NCBI GenBank assembly: GCA_037903475.1 | Contig: JBAJFG010000379.1 | Span: forward strand, 62,001-126,000 | Length of the DNA stretch: 64,000 nt | Source of the DNA: Ancylostoma caninum | Taxonomy: Eukaryota; Nematoda; Chromadorea; Rhabditida; Ancylostomatidae | Direction of reading: 5' to 3' | Shown here: piece by piece, positions 24,101-32,400 of the stretch | Layout: the number at the start of each line of letters is the position of its first letter | Position numbering within the stretch: the stretch's first letter is position 1 | The notes under the pieces: generated by a model | Told to the model about the DNA's origin: nothing | The model's input: the letters and a program-made list of their open reading frames with translations, nothing else | Database searches by the model: none | Program-made: the position numbers and the translations under genes

Positions 24101-26430
24101 TCAGTATCGAAAGCTGTATTAGACAGTATACATTTTGTTACGAGTTGTCGGACCGCCCTAGTATCCTTTCTTGGTCACAGCAACAGAAGAAATTCAGAGG
24201 GTTGTCGTTTGCTGTCCCAGCACAAGTTTCACTTCATTTTTGATTCAACCCTTCAGATGGGAACGACCAAATTTTCAAATTAGTTGTGGTACGCTATCGA
24301 AAATGTATTCTATGCAGTTGCAGTAAAATCACCAAATAAGCACTGGGAGCGCGCAAAGACGGGGAATCTCTTCTGGTGAATTGGAATACTGCGGAAAGAA
24401 GACAAAAACGGCTGTACACTAAGGTGGTCTTACGAGAAAATCTTCGATGGAACTTTTTTTTTCTTAGGAAAACCCGATAGAAGAAGGCCAGATGGCTGAG
24501 GAGCCAAAGGGTCCCGTGTCATCACTACGCAGTATTATTAGACACCGTGAATGAGAGAAATTCTGAAACCCAAAAAACCAGTGGGTTTTCAAAGAGCTCG
24601 AGGCCTTCTCCACTCTAATAATCGAATTATTCAAGAAGTCAAAAAAACCCATTCGAATTGCGTTAGCTCAAATAATGTCCCCATTGTTTGGAACGATAAA
24701 GTACTCGATTGATCGAATAACCGAAATAGGCATCCGAATATTTTGAAACGTGCTAAATTTCTATTATTCGAGTACTTGAATACCACCGCATGGTTGCAAC
24801 TCCCTCATCCTATCCAACTTATTCACCTGACGTCCCTCTTATCATGTTTTTCCAACCACCACAACAGTTGCTTGGGAAGAAAACCGTCACAAACCACAAC
24901 GACCAAAATAAATGTACAAGTGAGCTCAAACGTTTTGGAAGTTTGTAGTATGGTTTGAAACTTCAGTCCGTTCAGATAGTTCGGTACTATTACTGCATTA
25001 GCAAACTTCAATACAAATTTAGAATTACATACAAGGTCATAAGATAAAACTTGTGCTGTTATTCTGTCAGGGAAATACTCTTCAGAGCTGAGAAAGAGAT
25101 TGAGTCGTGAAATTCAGAACGAAATCATGAAATGAAATGAATTAGACTGCGCTTTGGTTGTTAACTGAAGCTGTTATGAGTAGAGGCCAAAATAAAATTG
25201 GAAAACATCTCCGCAAATCCCCGCGAAGCGTCCTATAATATTTAAAGGCTATCATCTGAATAGAAAGGAAACAGCGAGAGAGTGGTTGAAAACTCGCAAC
25301 ATTCTACTGCTACAAAAGTATGAGTCATCCAAAGTTAACTAATCAACCTCCCAATTGGGCAAACTAACCAGTGTTCTCGGACACCTAATTACTATAACTT
25401 GGTTTCAAAAACATGGAACTTTACAAAACTTCCGATGTAGACTTCCTCACAACATAAGTTTACCTTATCCTTTCAGGTCAGCCACTATGATCTTCAATGA
25501 TAAATTCACGAATGAATAGAAATAATTTCATCGAAACAGTCCTTCGCAGTAGAATCCTCCGCTCAAAAGCACTGAAACAAGCGCGTTCTCAGGAGAACCT
25601 CAAGGAGTACGCTACAAGACGATAATTCCTAAAAACGCCAGGCTGCTAGCCTGTTAAGCTTTGTTTTCAATCAGGGCTACTAGAAATTACGGCTGCCGAC
25701 CTTTTTCTTGAAGTAAAAACTCTTGCTGGATCGCATATCCATTTTCCTGGCAGGAGCAGAGGTTGCGGTTATTTCTCAATTCCATCGCAACTGCTACCAA
25801 TCCACATTAGTAACGAGAGCCCAGGCTCGTCACGTTCTACTGCCTCTTGAAATGACTCTCATTCGTATCGTTCATTCGTTAGGTGATGTTGATAAAGTGA
25901 CGGGAGCAGAGCACCAGCTGTGAGCTCCTTTTCAATGTGAAGTAAACAAATTCACTGCATTGCTATGAACAGCAGCACATGAAGATGGACGAGCAACAAG
26001 CAACACGAGCTGGAGAACACGAGCTGGAGAACACGAGCGTACATATGCAATTCTTATGAAAGGGGGTGCTTGTCCTTGGTTAAGTAGGGGCAAAAAGTGT
26101 ACTGAACAGAGATGGAAGCCAAGTGCCCCAGAAAGTGTTTGAGAATATAGAGAAGGGCCACTGCAACTCACCCACATCAGATCTGGCGGTGTTGTGCCGA
26201 GAAAGGCGACTAGGGGTGCTTGGAGGTCTGCTCGGAGGTCTGGATGGAGGTCTGGACGGGGGTTTTTGGTAGAAATATAGCGATACCAAAGGAGGTGTGG
26301 ATGTACTAGGCGAGTTGGGGGTGGTCGGGACACCGATCGCAGTGCTGGATTTTCTGCGCGGTGTTCCTGGATTGTACAGGTTATGGAGAGTGAGACGACG
26401 GAACGAGTGAGCACCCGCGGTGGCCGCCAT
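1..26430 (-). CDS. Two-pore-domain (K2P/TWK-type) potassium channel, 3' part missing
   Basis: Nine minus-strand exons, listed separately below, join into a nematode TWK-type K2P channel subunit, a plasma-membrane background K+ channel that works as a dimer. In order the product has a Pro/Ser-rich cytoplasmic N-terminus, an M1 helix (LLSYIAMGAIMFIWLE), an extracellular cap of about 73 residues, pore helix 1 (WSFAAAVLYALTVIT), a filter reading TSTGYD, M2 (GLIGIPLMFITAADIGKF), a charged Lys/Arg then Glu/Asp linker, and most of M3. The second pore, M4 and C-tail lie left of position 1. The order M1-cap-P1-M2-linker-M3, and the intron inside the filter glycine codon, are typical of nematode TWK genes. 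Splice phases agree at every join except entry to exon 3. The first intron is 3.3 kb and the fifth 16.6 kb, both long for a nematode. Family assignment is firm; which TWK orthologue it is cannot be told from this partial protein. Confidence 0.9.
357..486 (-). CDS. K2P exon 8, selectivity filter end and M2
   Basis: A 130-base exon between acceptor TATTTCAG| and donor TTAG|GTGAGT. It completes the filter glycine and reads YDHVTPTTDPGRIFTV, then the M2 helix FFGLIGIPLMFITAADIGKF. GIPL and ADIGKF are hallmark M2 residues of the family. The residue after Tyr in the filter is Asp where most K2P first pores have Gly. Confidence 0.95.
797..1370. mobile_element. 574-bp TA-flanked foldback element (long palindrome)
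   Basis: Two arms of about 265-285 bp are imperfect reverse complements of each other (about 797-1062 and 1086-1370) with a loop of only some 25 bp. Outer ends are CAATACC and GGTATTG, each flanked by TA, the target duplication of Tc1/mariner-class elements. Matching internal blocks include the GTTAACAAACCGTCGCAGTA region near 850-869 and its complement near 1300-1320. There is no coding capacity; the open frames here are by-products. It sits in the K2P intron that splits the filter codon. Confidence 0.8.
3264..3316 (-). CDS. K2P exon 7, pore helix 1
   Basis: A 53-base exon between acceptor GTTTAG| and donor CACGG|GTTTGT. It encodes WSFAAAVLYALTVITST plus the first base of the filter glycine codon. 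Phases (2 in, 1 out) match both neighbours. The mini-exon and its exit inside the filter glycine codon match the intron placement known for nematode K2P genes. Confidence 0.92.
3420..3637 (-). CDS. K2P exon 6, extracellular cap
   Basis: The donor ACGCG|GTAAGG is strong. The start is taken at 3637 after GCAAG|, because this keeps phase 0 from exon 5 and gives a cap of normal length (about 73 residues to the pore helix). A start near 3538 after GCTGCAG| is also in phase but would leave a short cap. The peptide includes RPLLHKLSSTHEYDDRF and ends NDIEDNMTTR, directly before the pore helix. Exon 5 lies 16.6 kb upstream across an intron full of transposons. Confidence 0.85.
4410..4515. repeat. AT-rich repeat with GTTAATTCATTA motif, related to 5461-5528
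   Basis: The motif ACGCGTTAATGCGTTAATTC is followed by repeats of TTAATAAT/AATTCATAA. A related block at 5461-5528 reads ACGCGTTAATGCTTTAATTC. Both lie within the large K2P intron; the second abuts the 3' end of the RTE copy. Confidence 0.5.
5540..8300 (-). mobile_element. Degenerate RTE-type non-LTR retrotransposon (APE endonuclease + reverse transcriptase)
   Basis: Read on the minus strand, an apurinic-type endonuclease domain comes first, with CAVQETRWSG near 8055 and DLNGHVG near 7727. The GDLNG glycine codon is replaced by a stop. The reverse transcriptase follows: KARGPDDLAAE near 6590, a palm-type segment FPISVAVHQG near 6255, and a catalytic box FVDDVVLASEDK near 6165 where most relatives have FADD. 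The C-terminal RHNRNEDIRQRFGVAPITDK and GHVLRADNDSV segments run to about 5550. Many frameshifts and stops make it inactive. The 5' part up to about 8560 may be its leader. A 269-bp element is inserted in the endonuclease domain. It lies in the fifth K2P intron, same strand as the gene. Confidence 0.88.
7368..7636. mobile_element. 269-bp TA-flanked inverted-repeat MITE nested in the RTE copy
   Basis: The left end CAGTGGACGTCAATG and the right end CATTGACGTCCACTG are reverse complements, each bounded by TA. Similarity continues inward for about 115 bp (7368-7480 versus 7520-7636), so the whole element folds into a hairpin. GC content is higher than in flanking intron. It interrupts the RTE endonuclease frame, so it arrived after the RTE copy. 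Confidence 0.8.
9381..9456. repeat. Two tandem copies of a 38-bp unit
   Basis: ATGCAGTACAGCTACATAC occurs at 9381 and again at 9419, each followed by a diverged TAGTAT...ATGTG tail. Confidence 0.7.
10054..11324 (+). mobile_element. Full-length but decayed mariner transposon, copy A
   Basis: Length is 1271 bp with ends TTAGGTTGGTGCAAAAATAA and its complement, flanked by TA. Plus-strand frames give mariner transposase pieces: EEHPSKTTYLVLQNIA (helix-turn-helix) and KKLDELMSRILNEYH near 10560-10615, and LTDYHFPENLDDFFRENF near 11055-11100 with the C-terminal KFVDSRRS motif. Frameshifts and stops separate them, so no active enzyme is made. A second, inverted copy lies at 54310-55586. Confidence 0.92.
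12391..13778 (-). mobile_element. Mariner transposon, distinct family, transposase frameshifted
   Basis: Ends TTTGGTTGGTGAAAAAGTTC and a near-identical complement are flanked by TA; length 1388 bp. On the minus strand the N-terminal helix-turn-helix region reads LLQGHPARSAAANICAAF and LEDRPRIRRPTTVNDNDLQD near 13560-13390. The catalytic residues of the D,D34D triad can all be seen, though in different frames: VTGDESWV (13123-13147), LHDN (12854-12868) and SDLAPSDHH (12744-12770). A 17-bp tandem duplication near 13027-13060 and several indels break the frame. It lies in the fifth K2P intron. Confidence 0.9.
15240..16130 (+). mobile_element. Penelope-like retroelement fragment with GIY-YIG endonuclease remnant
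   Basis: Plus-strand frames read NIPPKNLKRQLVRNRAYDRL, then CVICPYGKNGDC and GVIHLITCRSCG, the Cys-rich lead-in to the GIY-YIG nuclease of Penelope-like elements. After a frameshift near 15650 the next frame gives SLEPEIIARKTLEACWIAAK and KMNRKDECIATTQEL, the usual C-terminal nuclease motifs. The reverse transcriptase core is absent, so this is a 5'-truncated copy. The YIGE tyrosine segment is degenerate. An AATAAA lies near 16124. Confidence 0.85.
16079..16116 (+). ncRNA. Candidate minimal hammerhead ribozyme at the Penelope-like 3' end
   Basis: The core CTGACGA (16084-16090) is followed by a GGC-GGGTTT-GCC hairpin and GAAACGTA. The flanks AGGCT (16079-16083) and GGCC (16112-16115) can pair as stem I, and ACGT can form a two-base-pair stem III as in dimeric short-stem hammerheads. 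Predicted cleavage would follow GTA at 16111. The first stem II pair would be C-C, which weakens the call. Penelope-like elements are known to carry such motifs. Confidence 0.45.
16447..16626. repeat. Two poly-G tracts (G10 and G14)
   Basis: Uninterrupted G runs lie at 16447-16456 and 16613-16626. Similar tracts occur at 19383-19395 (G13) and 32920-32931 (G12), and C10 at 52713-52722. Confidence 0.9.
17223..20251. other. Remainder of the large K2P intron: nothing recognised
   Basis: I see no transposon ends, exon-like frames with both splice signals, or RNA genes here, apart from the G13 tract at 19383-19395. A hydrophobic minus-strand stretch near 18840-18690 has no convincing splice context. 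Confidence 0.5.
20252..20368 (-). CDS. K2P exon 5, first transmembrane helix M1
   Basis: Exactly 39 codons lie between acceptor ATTCCAG| and donor AAG|GTTAGT, phase 0 at both ends. The peptide starts LLKILLPHVGLNVLLLSY, continues IAMGAIMFIWLEADHELDSR and holds M1 followed by the start of the extracellular cap. LPHVGL and the LEADHEL stretch after a bulky aromatic M1 end are typical of nematode TWK channels. Confidence 0.92.
20459..20562 (-). CDS. K2P exon 4, cytoplasmic stretch just before M1
   Basis: The acceptor CTGTTTAG| and donor AAG|GTTAGA bound 104 bases, phase 1 to phase 0. The peptide is charged (GRVKWDELRRDGDEVLEEDV) and ends APLWKRALK, the amphipathic lead-in to the first membrane helix seen in TWK channels. 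Confidence 0.85.
20796..20925 (-). CDS. K2P exon 3, N-terminal segment before M1; 5' limit uncertain
   Basis: The 3' end is clear: the frame reads LRLPFSDLAFVSTLPEDYLP, then DLVR, and stops at the donor AGAG|GTAAAA, leaving one base that joins exon 4 to form a Glu codon. The 5' end is not clear. In this frame a TAG lies just upstream, so the exon must start at a weak acceptor (ATAG| before 20925, or TTTCAAG| before 20885), or else the exon really begins at a good TTTCAG| before 21024 in another frame and the A5 run at 20875-20879 carries an extra base. Confidence 0.7.
20926..22685. other. K2P intron 2: no independent feature
   Basis: Apart from the possible 5' extension of exon 3 (up to 21024) nothing is supported. 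A further small exon linking exons 2 and 3 could be hidden here. Confidence 0.4.
22686..22849 (-). CDS. K2P exon 2 (probable), N-terminal region
   Basis: An open frame of 54 codons follows the acceptor CTGCAG| at 22850 and ends at a possible donor GCA|GTATAA. Its first two bases complete the split codon from exon 1, giving the junction RSDV-DIRVHSYYLT. The peptide is hydrophilic, with segments such as SSVRVIPRQHTNLRQSMNTW, as expected of the cytoplasmic N-terminus of a TWK channel. The 3' limit is uncertain because the donor is weak and earlier GT sites exist in the same frame. Confidence 0.55.
22850..26171. other. K2P intron 1: mostly unremarkable
   Basis: Contains one ATTCGAATA-type patch (24600-24790) and a short tandem repeat of ACACGAGCTGGAGA at about 26003-26037. 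No gene or full transposon recognised. Confidence 0.5.
24600..24790. repeat. Degenerate ATTCGAATA-type array
   Basis: Words such as ATAATCGAATTATTC, GATTGATCGAATAACCG and CTATTATTCGAGTACTTGAA recur over about 190 bp. This is a weaker relative of the arrays at 14.7 and 17.1 kb. Confidence 0.5.
26172..26430 (-). CDS. K2P exon 1: start codon and Pro/Ser-rich N-terminus
   Basis: The exon runs 86 codons plus one base from ATG at 26430 to the donor G|GTGAGT. The peptide begins MAATAGAHSFRRLTLHNLYN and then becomes rich in Pro, Ser and Thr, with a tandem RPPS motif repeated near residues 57-69. No membrane helix is present, which fits a cytoplasmic N-terminus. Assignment to the K2P gene rests on strand, on the strong donor, and on the phase-1 end matching the phase of exon 2. 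It could instead be exon 1 of another minus-strand gene. Confidence 0.65.
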
Positions 26431-26433
26431 CTA

Positions 26434-26440
26434 CTGACAA
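26434..26440 (-). promoter_or_regulatory. Possible trans-splice acceptor before the K2P start
   Basis: Read on the minus strand, TTGTCAG ends three bases before the ATG of exon 1. Nematode mRNAs are often trans-spliced to a leader at such a site close to the start codon. The site could also be an ordinary cis acceptor of an upstream non-coding exon. Confidence 0.35.
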
Positions 26441-27289
26441 GCTGTTACACCAACGTGACAGGCAGCTCTCAAATAGTATACCAAGCAAAGGGACGCAGAC
26501 ACAGGTAAGCCAGCGAAGCGTCATCCCCTGGACAAAATGTAGGTGCTAATTGGCAGACATTTGATCAGGTTCCTACTCTCCGATCGTCAATCGTACATCA
26601 TAAAGTCGGCAAAAGTCGGTGAACAGAGTGCGACGCACTGACGAGCTGCTGGCAAATTGCCAACAACTTGCAAACGCCGTCTGCTCACCACTAACGTTTC
26701 CCATACAATAGACGATTGAGGCTCTGTCGTATGGTCTGGGTTGTTTAAAATGTGAAACTGCTGTAATTGTGACAGGAACAGGTAGCCTGTATGAGTGCGA
26801 AGTTTCCATGCTTCCTCGCAATACTTTGGAGTATTACTGATTGCCAGCTGCTTTTCTGGCATTTTTCCAAGGTTTCTCGCGATTCACAGAAAACGTCTCT
26901 AAAAACGAATTAAGTGCAAAGTTCTGGTGAGCAAACTGCCTTCGGGCTCTAAGCAAAGCATCAAAGCTATCAGCTAAGAAAAAAGTACTGCTTCCCACAA
27001 GAAGAACTTGCTGATTACTGCTGTTCTTCTACAGGGAAAATGGCTATGCTCGATATCCTGGATAAACGGTATTATTTTCAGTAGGCCTCAGTGCGTTTTT
27101 GAATATGATGCGTAAGTGTTGAGAAAGCAAGAAGTCAAATGCGCTCGATAGTTTCAGAAGGAGATGTTGTCAAGCAGAGCACTTCACGTATGGTAAAAAA
27201 AATGTCTTGCTTGAAAATTTCATATCATCTCCTCTGTGTCTGATCCATTGTGTCAAATTTTCCGTAACAAATGGCCTCATCAGTGTTGT
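26441..27289. other. Upstream flank of the K2P gene
   Basis: This is the expected promoter region. No TATA box or initiator can be named with confidence. A 91-codon minus-strand frame (26862-26587) has no recognisable domain or splice support. Confidence 0.3.
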
Positions 27290-27353
27290 GCTTAGGATCG
27301 AATGGCGTATTGGAATACGAACAAATATTCGATTTTTTAATTCGTCAAGTATA
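27290..27353. repeat. ATTCGAATA-type repeat end with TATACAGTAC
   Basis: AATACGAACAAATATTCG leads to GTATACAGTACG at 27350-27360, the same GTATTCG...TATACTGTAC pairing as at 14688 and 17222. It abuts the left end of the TIR element that follows. Confidence 0.45.
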
Positions 27354-28216
27354 CAGTACGCACGGAGGAGGCATAAGTTATTGCACAAAGTTGGATGGAT
27401 CATTTCTCTGCAGTATTGAAATGTTTCTTGCAACAGTGGGCCTTACTTAATAGAGCTGGATTTTCTCGTTCCAGGTTATGAAAAAATTTTAGCTGAAACT
27501 TCCAATGCAGATTCTCGGTGCCACCAAATGCACTGGTTCACCCCGCAATTTTGAGGGAAAACTACTAGAAAAACAGTTCTGTCAACGGTTTTCGGCGGAA
27601 TAATAAACTGTCTCGTGTTCACGAAGATGACTAAGAGATGCATACTTAAAATCCCACTTAAGGTTGGCGCTGATAAGAGCAATGGAAGAGCCTGTTCCAA
27701 AAGTTGCCTGGATGAGAAAACGAAGCCTCGTGTTCCGAGGGGCACAGTTCTCTTGAATTCACACTTATTGATGGAACTGCACAACCATTTTTGTAGCACT
27801 TTCAATCTAGTTTTGATATCACCTTCATCTAATCGCTGTTGTCCTGTGTTTAAGTAGGAGAATGTTTGAGAATCGAATTTGGTAGAATTTGGTCATCTCT
27901 GGGAGCACGGACTACTCGTTGTTTTTCCCTCCTATGTTTCTCATAATCCAACCTCATGGGCTACGATCTTTCTTAAATATTCAGGGGAATTTGCAATAAA
28001 AATTGTCACAACAACTGACTTTCTTCACAAATTTGTTTACGAGGCCAACGGCTCCAAAGCAACCCCCTCCTGGAGAACCGGATTTTAGAAAGTTACTCCG
28101 AACCCTCATCTATTCAGCCTATTCATCGAGGAAAAAATCATAATGAATCATGTGTTCCTGGCAGAAAAATAAATGAGCAAACGTTGTACAATAACTTATG
28201 CCCCACCGCCTCTGTG
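27354..28216. mobile_element. 863-bp non-autonomous TIR element, long copy
   Basis: Inverted ends carry GGCATAAGTTATTG, preceded by G-rich sequence, and TA sits at both borders. It shares internal sequence with the 540-bp element at 48759-49298, including a TTAATAGAGCTGGATTT block near the left end and ATAAATGAGCAAACGTTGTA at the right end. No transposase motif is seen, so it probably moved using another element's enzyme. TIR length and TA target suggest the Tc1/mariner superfamily. Confidence 0.75.
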
Positions 28217-28574
28217 TATGTCCAATTTCAAATTGAAATGTTTTCATCTTTAACAAGATGCTGTACAGCGTGCCCAAATGCGTACATGTACTTTCGGTAC
28301 AGCTCCTACCATTTTAATGATAACTTGCTTGCTGCAAGAGCTTAGAAACCCGGAGTGCAAGTGACAAAGGCGGTATTCAACATCATGGTGAAAACTGGAA
28401 TTTTCTTGCAGAATGAAGTGAGCAAAATCCTCGAAAGAATGGTGGACAAGCCATACAAGGTTTTTAAGGATTGCGCTGTTGGAATTATTATCGAGGCAGT
28501 TTACTGCACAGAAACCTTTAAAAACTGGAAAATGTTGCAAGAGGAATGCAAACCTCGCTGCTCATGCATATGTA

Positions 28575-29464
28575 TTGGGTTGGGGAATAAGTTCGTTCGG
28601 TTTTTTTCAACTTGTTTCTTCACGGCGACTTTAACTTTCCTTGACAGGCAGTCATAGTCTATTTTGAAGCCCTTGATTTGCTCTTTCTGAATGTCGTAAC
28701 CTCATCCCTGAATTCTCGTTTTACCTTGCTTTCTACCGCATGGATTGTAACCACCCAAGTCGACAAAATTGAACCTCCCCTCAACCGACAACCGTTCGAC
28801 TTCAATCGTGGATCAAATATGGCTTAATTGGCTAGGGAAATCAATGGCGTTTGGAGAGGAATCTCTACTGATGAAAGGACAGCATAGAAGCGGTGAACCC
28901 ACTTCAGACAGGGCAAATTTGGCTTTAAAGTTGTTTCTTGTTCTGGACGCCCACTTTGTAGGAAATAAAGGCGATTATCCGCTAAGGTTGCTTCAGACGT
29001 AAGGAAGAACCACTACTGATGCTCACTCTCAACAATATTTAAGTTTAGCTTACGCATTCCGTGCAAAACCTCAAAATGCTGGATAAGTGGTGATCGTCCA
29101 CATTGGGTATGCTCGACTCCTCTGTACAAATTTAACCAAAATGACAAGCAAAAATCTCAAATGTAGGGAATTTTTACCGCTACCGACTCTTCTGGTCTAG
29201 TTCAGTCATACATAGCTTATTTTGTTTGGTTCCCAATTAATTTGATAAACTTCATCCAAGAGTTGCGGTTGCGGGCTACAATTTTAGTCGTCTCAAACAA
29301 AGAAATTTTTCGTAGACTTGGAGCTGACAAGCAGCCTTGTGCCTGGCAGCATTAATAGAGGAGGAAATGCGCTACGCTACCCATTTAGTGTGGTTTACAA
29401 TGATGGTGGAAAATGGTGGTTTCTATGCTCATGAAAAACCGAACGAACTTATTCCCCAACCCAA
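28575..29464 (+). mobile_element. Internally deleted mariner element (890 bp)
   Basis: Ends TTGGGTTGGGGAATAAGTTC and its exact complement are flanked by TA. The plus strand still carries the transposase N-terminus: FDFNRGSNMA, INGVWRGISTDERTA and FRQGKFGFKVVSCSGRPLC near 28795-28960, the helix-turn-helix and linker of mariner enzymes, with in-frame stops. The catalytic part is missing. Confidence 0.85.
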
Positions 29465-32400
29465 TACCTTGTTCGAGAACTTCTGGCTTTACTGCGGCTC
29501 TCAGCTCTTCATTATCGGCTAGCCAGAGGAACCTCACATTGCAGGCCAATATCAGCACAAAGGTACTTTTCAAGCAAACGATTTTTCGTGCATTTTCCAA
29601 AACATTCTCTGGGCAAATCCTCAAATTTTTGAGCCTTCTTTACTGGTTCAGCGATGGAATCCTATTTGAAAGTGATGTTTTGTTTACACTCCTGTAATTG
29701 TGCAAGATTTGCTCTCGAGCAAAAATTTGAGAGTTGGTCGAAAATTGAACAGGTGCTTCTGAAAAAAGGAAGGATATACCCTCACATCGTAGCGAAAAAG
29801 TCAGATGTGGTCAAGTGAGACGATAGAGGTATCGACCATCGAACATGTAAATTACTCGAAGTCTCGGATTCCCGAAAAAAAAAACCAGTGCAGCAGGGAA
29901 GCTGAGGAAGGAAGTCTAATTCTCTTCCGGATATTTATCCGAATTTTCGAGTCTTTTCCAGGACGGAGTAGTCTTCGATCTATTCAAATTCTGATAAGTT
30001 ATCCGGAAAGAAATAGGAGGGCTGTCGAAAAGATGAGAAGTCTATTGCAATTTCATATTTTGAATCCATTTTACTGGAATCGCAAATTTCTTGTCTTCTA
30101 TGCACCATCGACATTTTTTTTCTTAATCAATTGCAGTGAATCAGAGAATTTCATTTCAGAATCCTTCCTTCACACAATACACTCTTTGTTTAGAAGACTT
30201 AGAAAAAATTATAGCGTTATAATGATTTTGCCAACATCGAATTCATGAAATTACCGATGTTTTGGTCGTTTTCGACAAATCCATATTTCGAGAAATTATG
30301 TCCTAATATTTTCCTTGTTCGGTAACTGCACTGACTCGAAATCGGATGCATTCAAATTACCATTATTCGAAACTCGATACGAGTCCGTCGAGTCGAATTT
30401 CCATTATTCAGGAAAATTTCTGATTCCTATAGTCCTTTCTGGAACGACGTTGGCTGAGTAGTTGTCCACAATTTTTGTCCCTCTTAAGTGTCTCCACGAG
30501 CATCGCACACTTTCCACATCCTTGCATGCTCTAACATCTCTTAAATTATCTCCCCTATCGAAAAGGACTGTGACAAGTGTGGAACAGATTAGAAAAAGAA
30601 CTCTGAAGTCAGAACAAAGCGCAGCCGGAAAATGCGTGTGAACTGCAGGCGAGAAATGATTGTGGCTTTGAATCCTGAAGCTAATGCAGAATCTGGGATG
30701 TAGAAGGTGGGGATGAGCGTGATCCCATCAGTCTTGAGACTCCACTTTCCCTTAGGCGGTCCCGGTCACAGTTTTCAGCATCAGCGCCATCAGCCAGCAG
30801 CATAGCAAGCATGTTTATACCTGCACGAAGCGGTTGCGCATAATCCAGGCTTGCTTTCGAGTATACCCGGAGCGTCTCTATAGCGAGCTCATTTAAATGA
30901 GGCGATTTCCTCCGCGATGCACAAGATGCGACACGCAAGAACGAAGGATCCCAGAAGAACGCGTTGCGGGAACCCTGCAGAACTCCGGACTTCTATCGGA
31001 GAATATTTAAGAACAACCAGGGCAGGAACTACTGAGATACCCCTCAGCGTGCCGTTTACTGCTGCGGTCCAGGAAACGCGCACGGGCTAATGGCCTATAA
31101 TCAGCCGCACAAATTGTGAAATCCACAGCGCAAAAGCTAATAAAACGAGCACAAACTCCTGTCGGTACCTTTTTGCAGCAACGACTTGATGTCGGATCTC
31201 TCACGTCTTTGCTATCGTAATTGCGAAGTTCTTCTTAGATTCCCGTTCTCATTGCCCTCTCTCGCTATATTATCGAAGGTGAGCGGGTGTTTTGATTCAA
31301 CGTCACAGTAACACGATAAAAGACTGTGGAAATATCGAGAAGTAATTGCTTCTGAAGTAGGGCGCCCCGAATTCACAAAGCTCTACTCATTGATGATAGT
31401 AATAATGACTCTTCGACAGCACTTCAACGCAAAAAGTGGGGAAAATCCAGAGCTACCCACAGAAATACCCGTAGCTCCATGTTCAAGTCCATGTTAGGAA
31501 TATCGTTTCTAAACTTGCTTATATATTGCTCAGTCTGGAAAAGTGATGACATTTGTTGCAATAAAAAACATTCTAATGAAGAACACCATGTGTACCGCAA
31601 TCCAGTTGACAAGAAGAAGAGCAAAGCACCATCCTCGAGGACAAGGATGGGTCGGAAGGTCGGGAGCAGGAATTTGCTAATTACAATTACGAATAAAGGC
31701 GATCTACAGGAATTATTTTCTGTACTCAAGTGGAGGAAGTTTTCCAAAGAAAAGTGAAATATTTCGCTCAGATTGATGGGAAATGGAGAGCCGTTCAGGG
31801 GAGATCTTGAAAAGTTGGTGTGCTTACGATTGATGGAATGAGGATTTCCAACACATGAAATTCTCACAGATTTTCCATCCGCTCCCTTTCTAGTAAAAGG
31901 ATTGAGAACATAGATTTCCGCTTGTTAAGAGAATAGCTGTGGGAGCACTATGCTCTTGGATATGGGATCGGTCAAGGCTGTAAATCCCAAAGAATTACTA
32001 TCGTCGCAAGTGCCATGGATGCTGTTGGGTTGATGCATAAGAAATGACGCCAGTTTCTTCAAACACATGAATTTATGTTTAGTTAAAGTGGGACATCCAC
32101 ATATGGTGACGTACATACGCACTTATAGGGCATACTTGTAGAGTAAAGAAAGCTCTTTTATTTTGTGGGTATGAGAGTTTTCCTTTCCAGCTCGCAGTCA
32201 TGAGATAATTGAGAATGTCCGGAAATCTCGTTCTCACTGTTTCGAATTCCCTTGATTTTTCTATAACACTGCAAGTAATGCAGTCCAAAACACCTTTTCT
32301 GTATTTGGCGAAGATGGCACAATCTACATGTGAGTTCTAGTGCAACAGCTTTGCTTCTAGGAAAACGTAGATGAGTAGCTTTCAAAGCATTTTCCTAGTT

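Noticed and set aside
25932..26414. 160-codon minus-strand frame
   Set aside because: It overlaps exon 1 in another frame; the ATG-started frame with a perfect donor is the better model.
26587..26862. 91-codon minus-strand frame upstream of the K2P start
   Set aside because: No motif and no splice signal linking it to exon 1.
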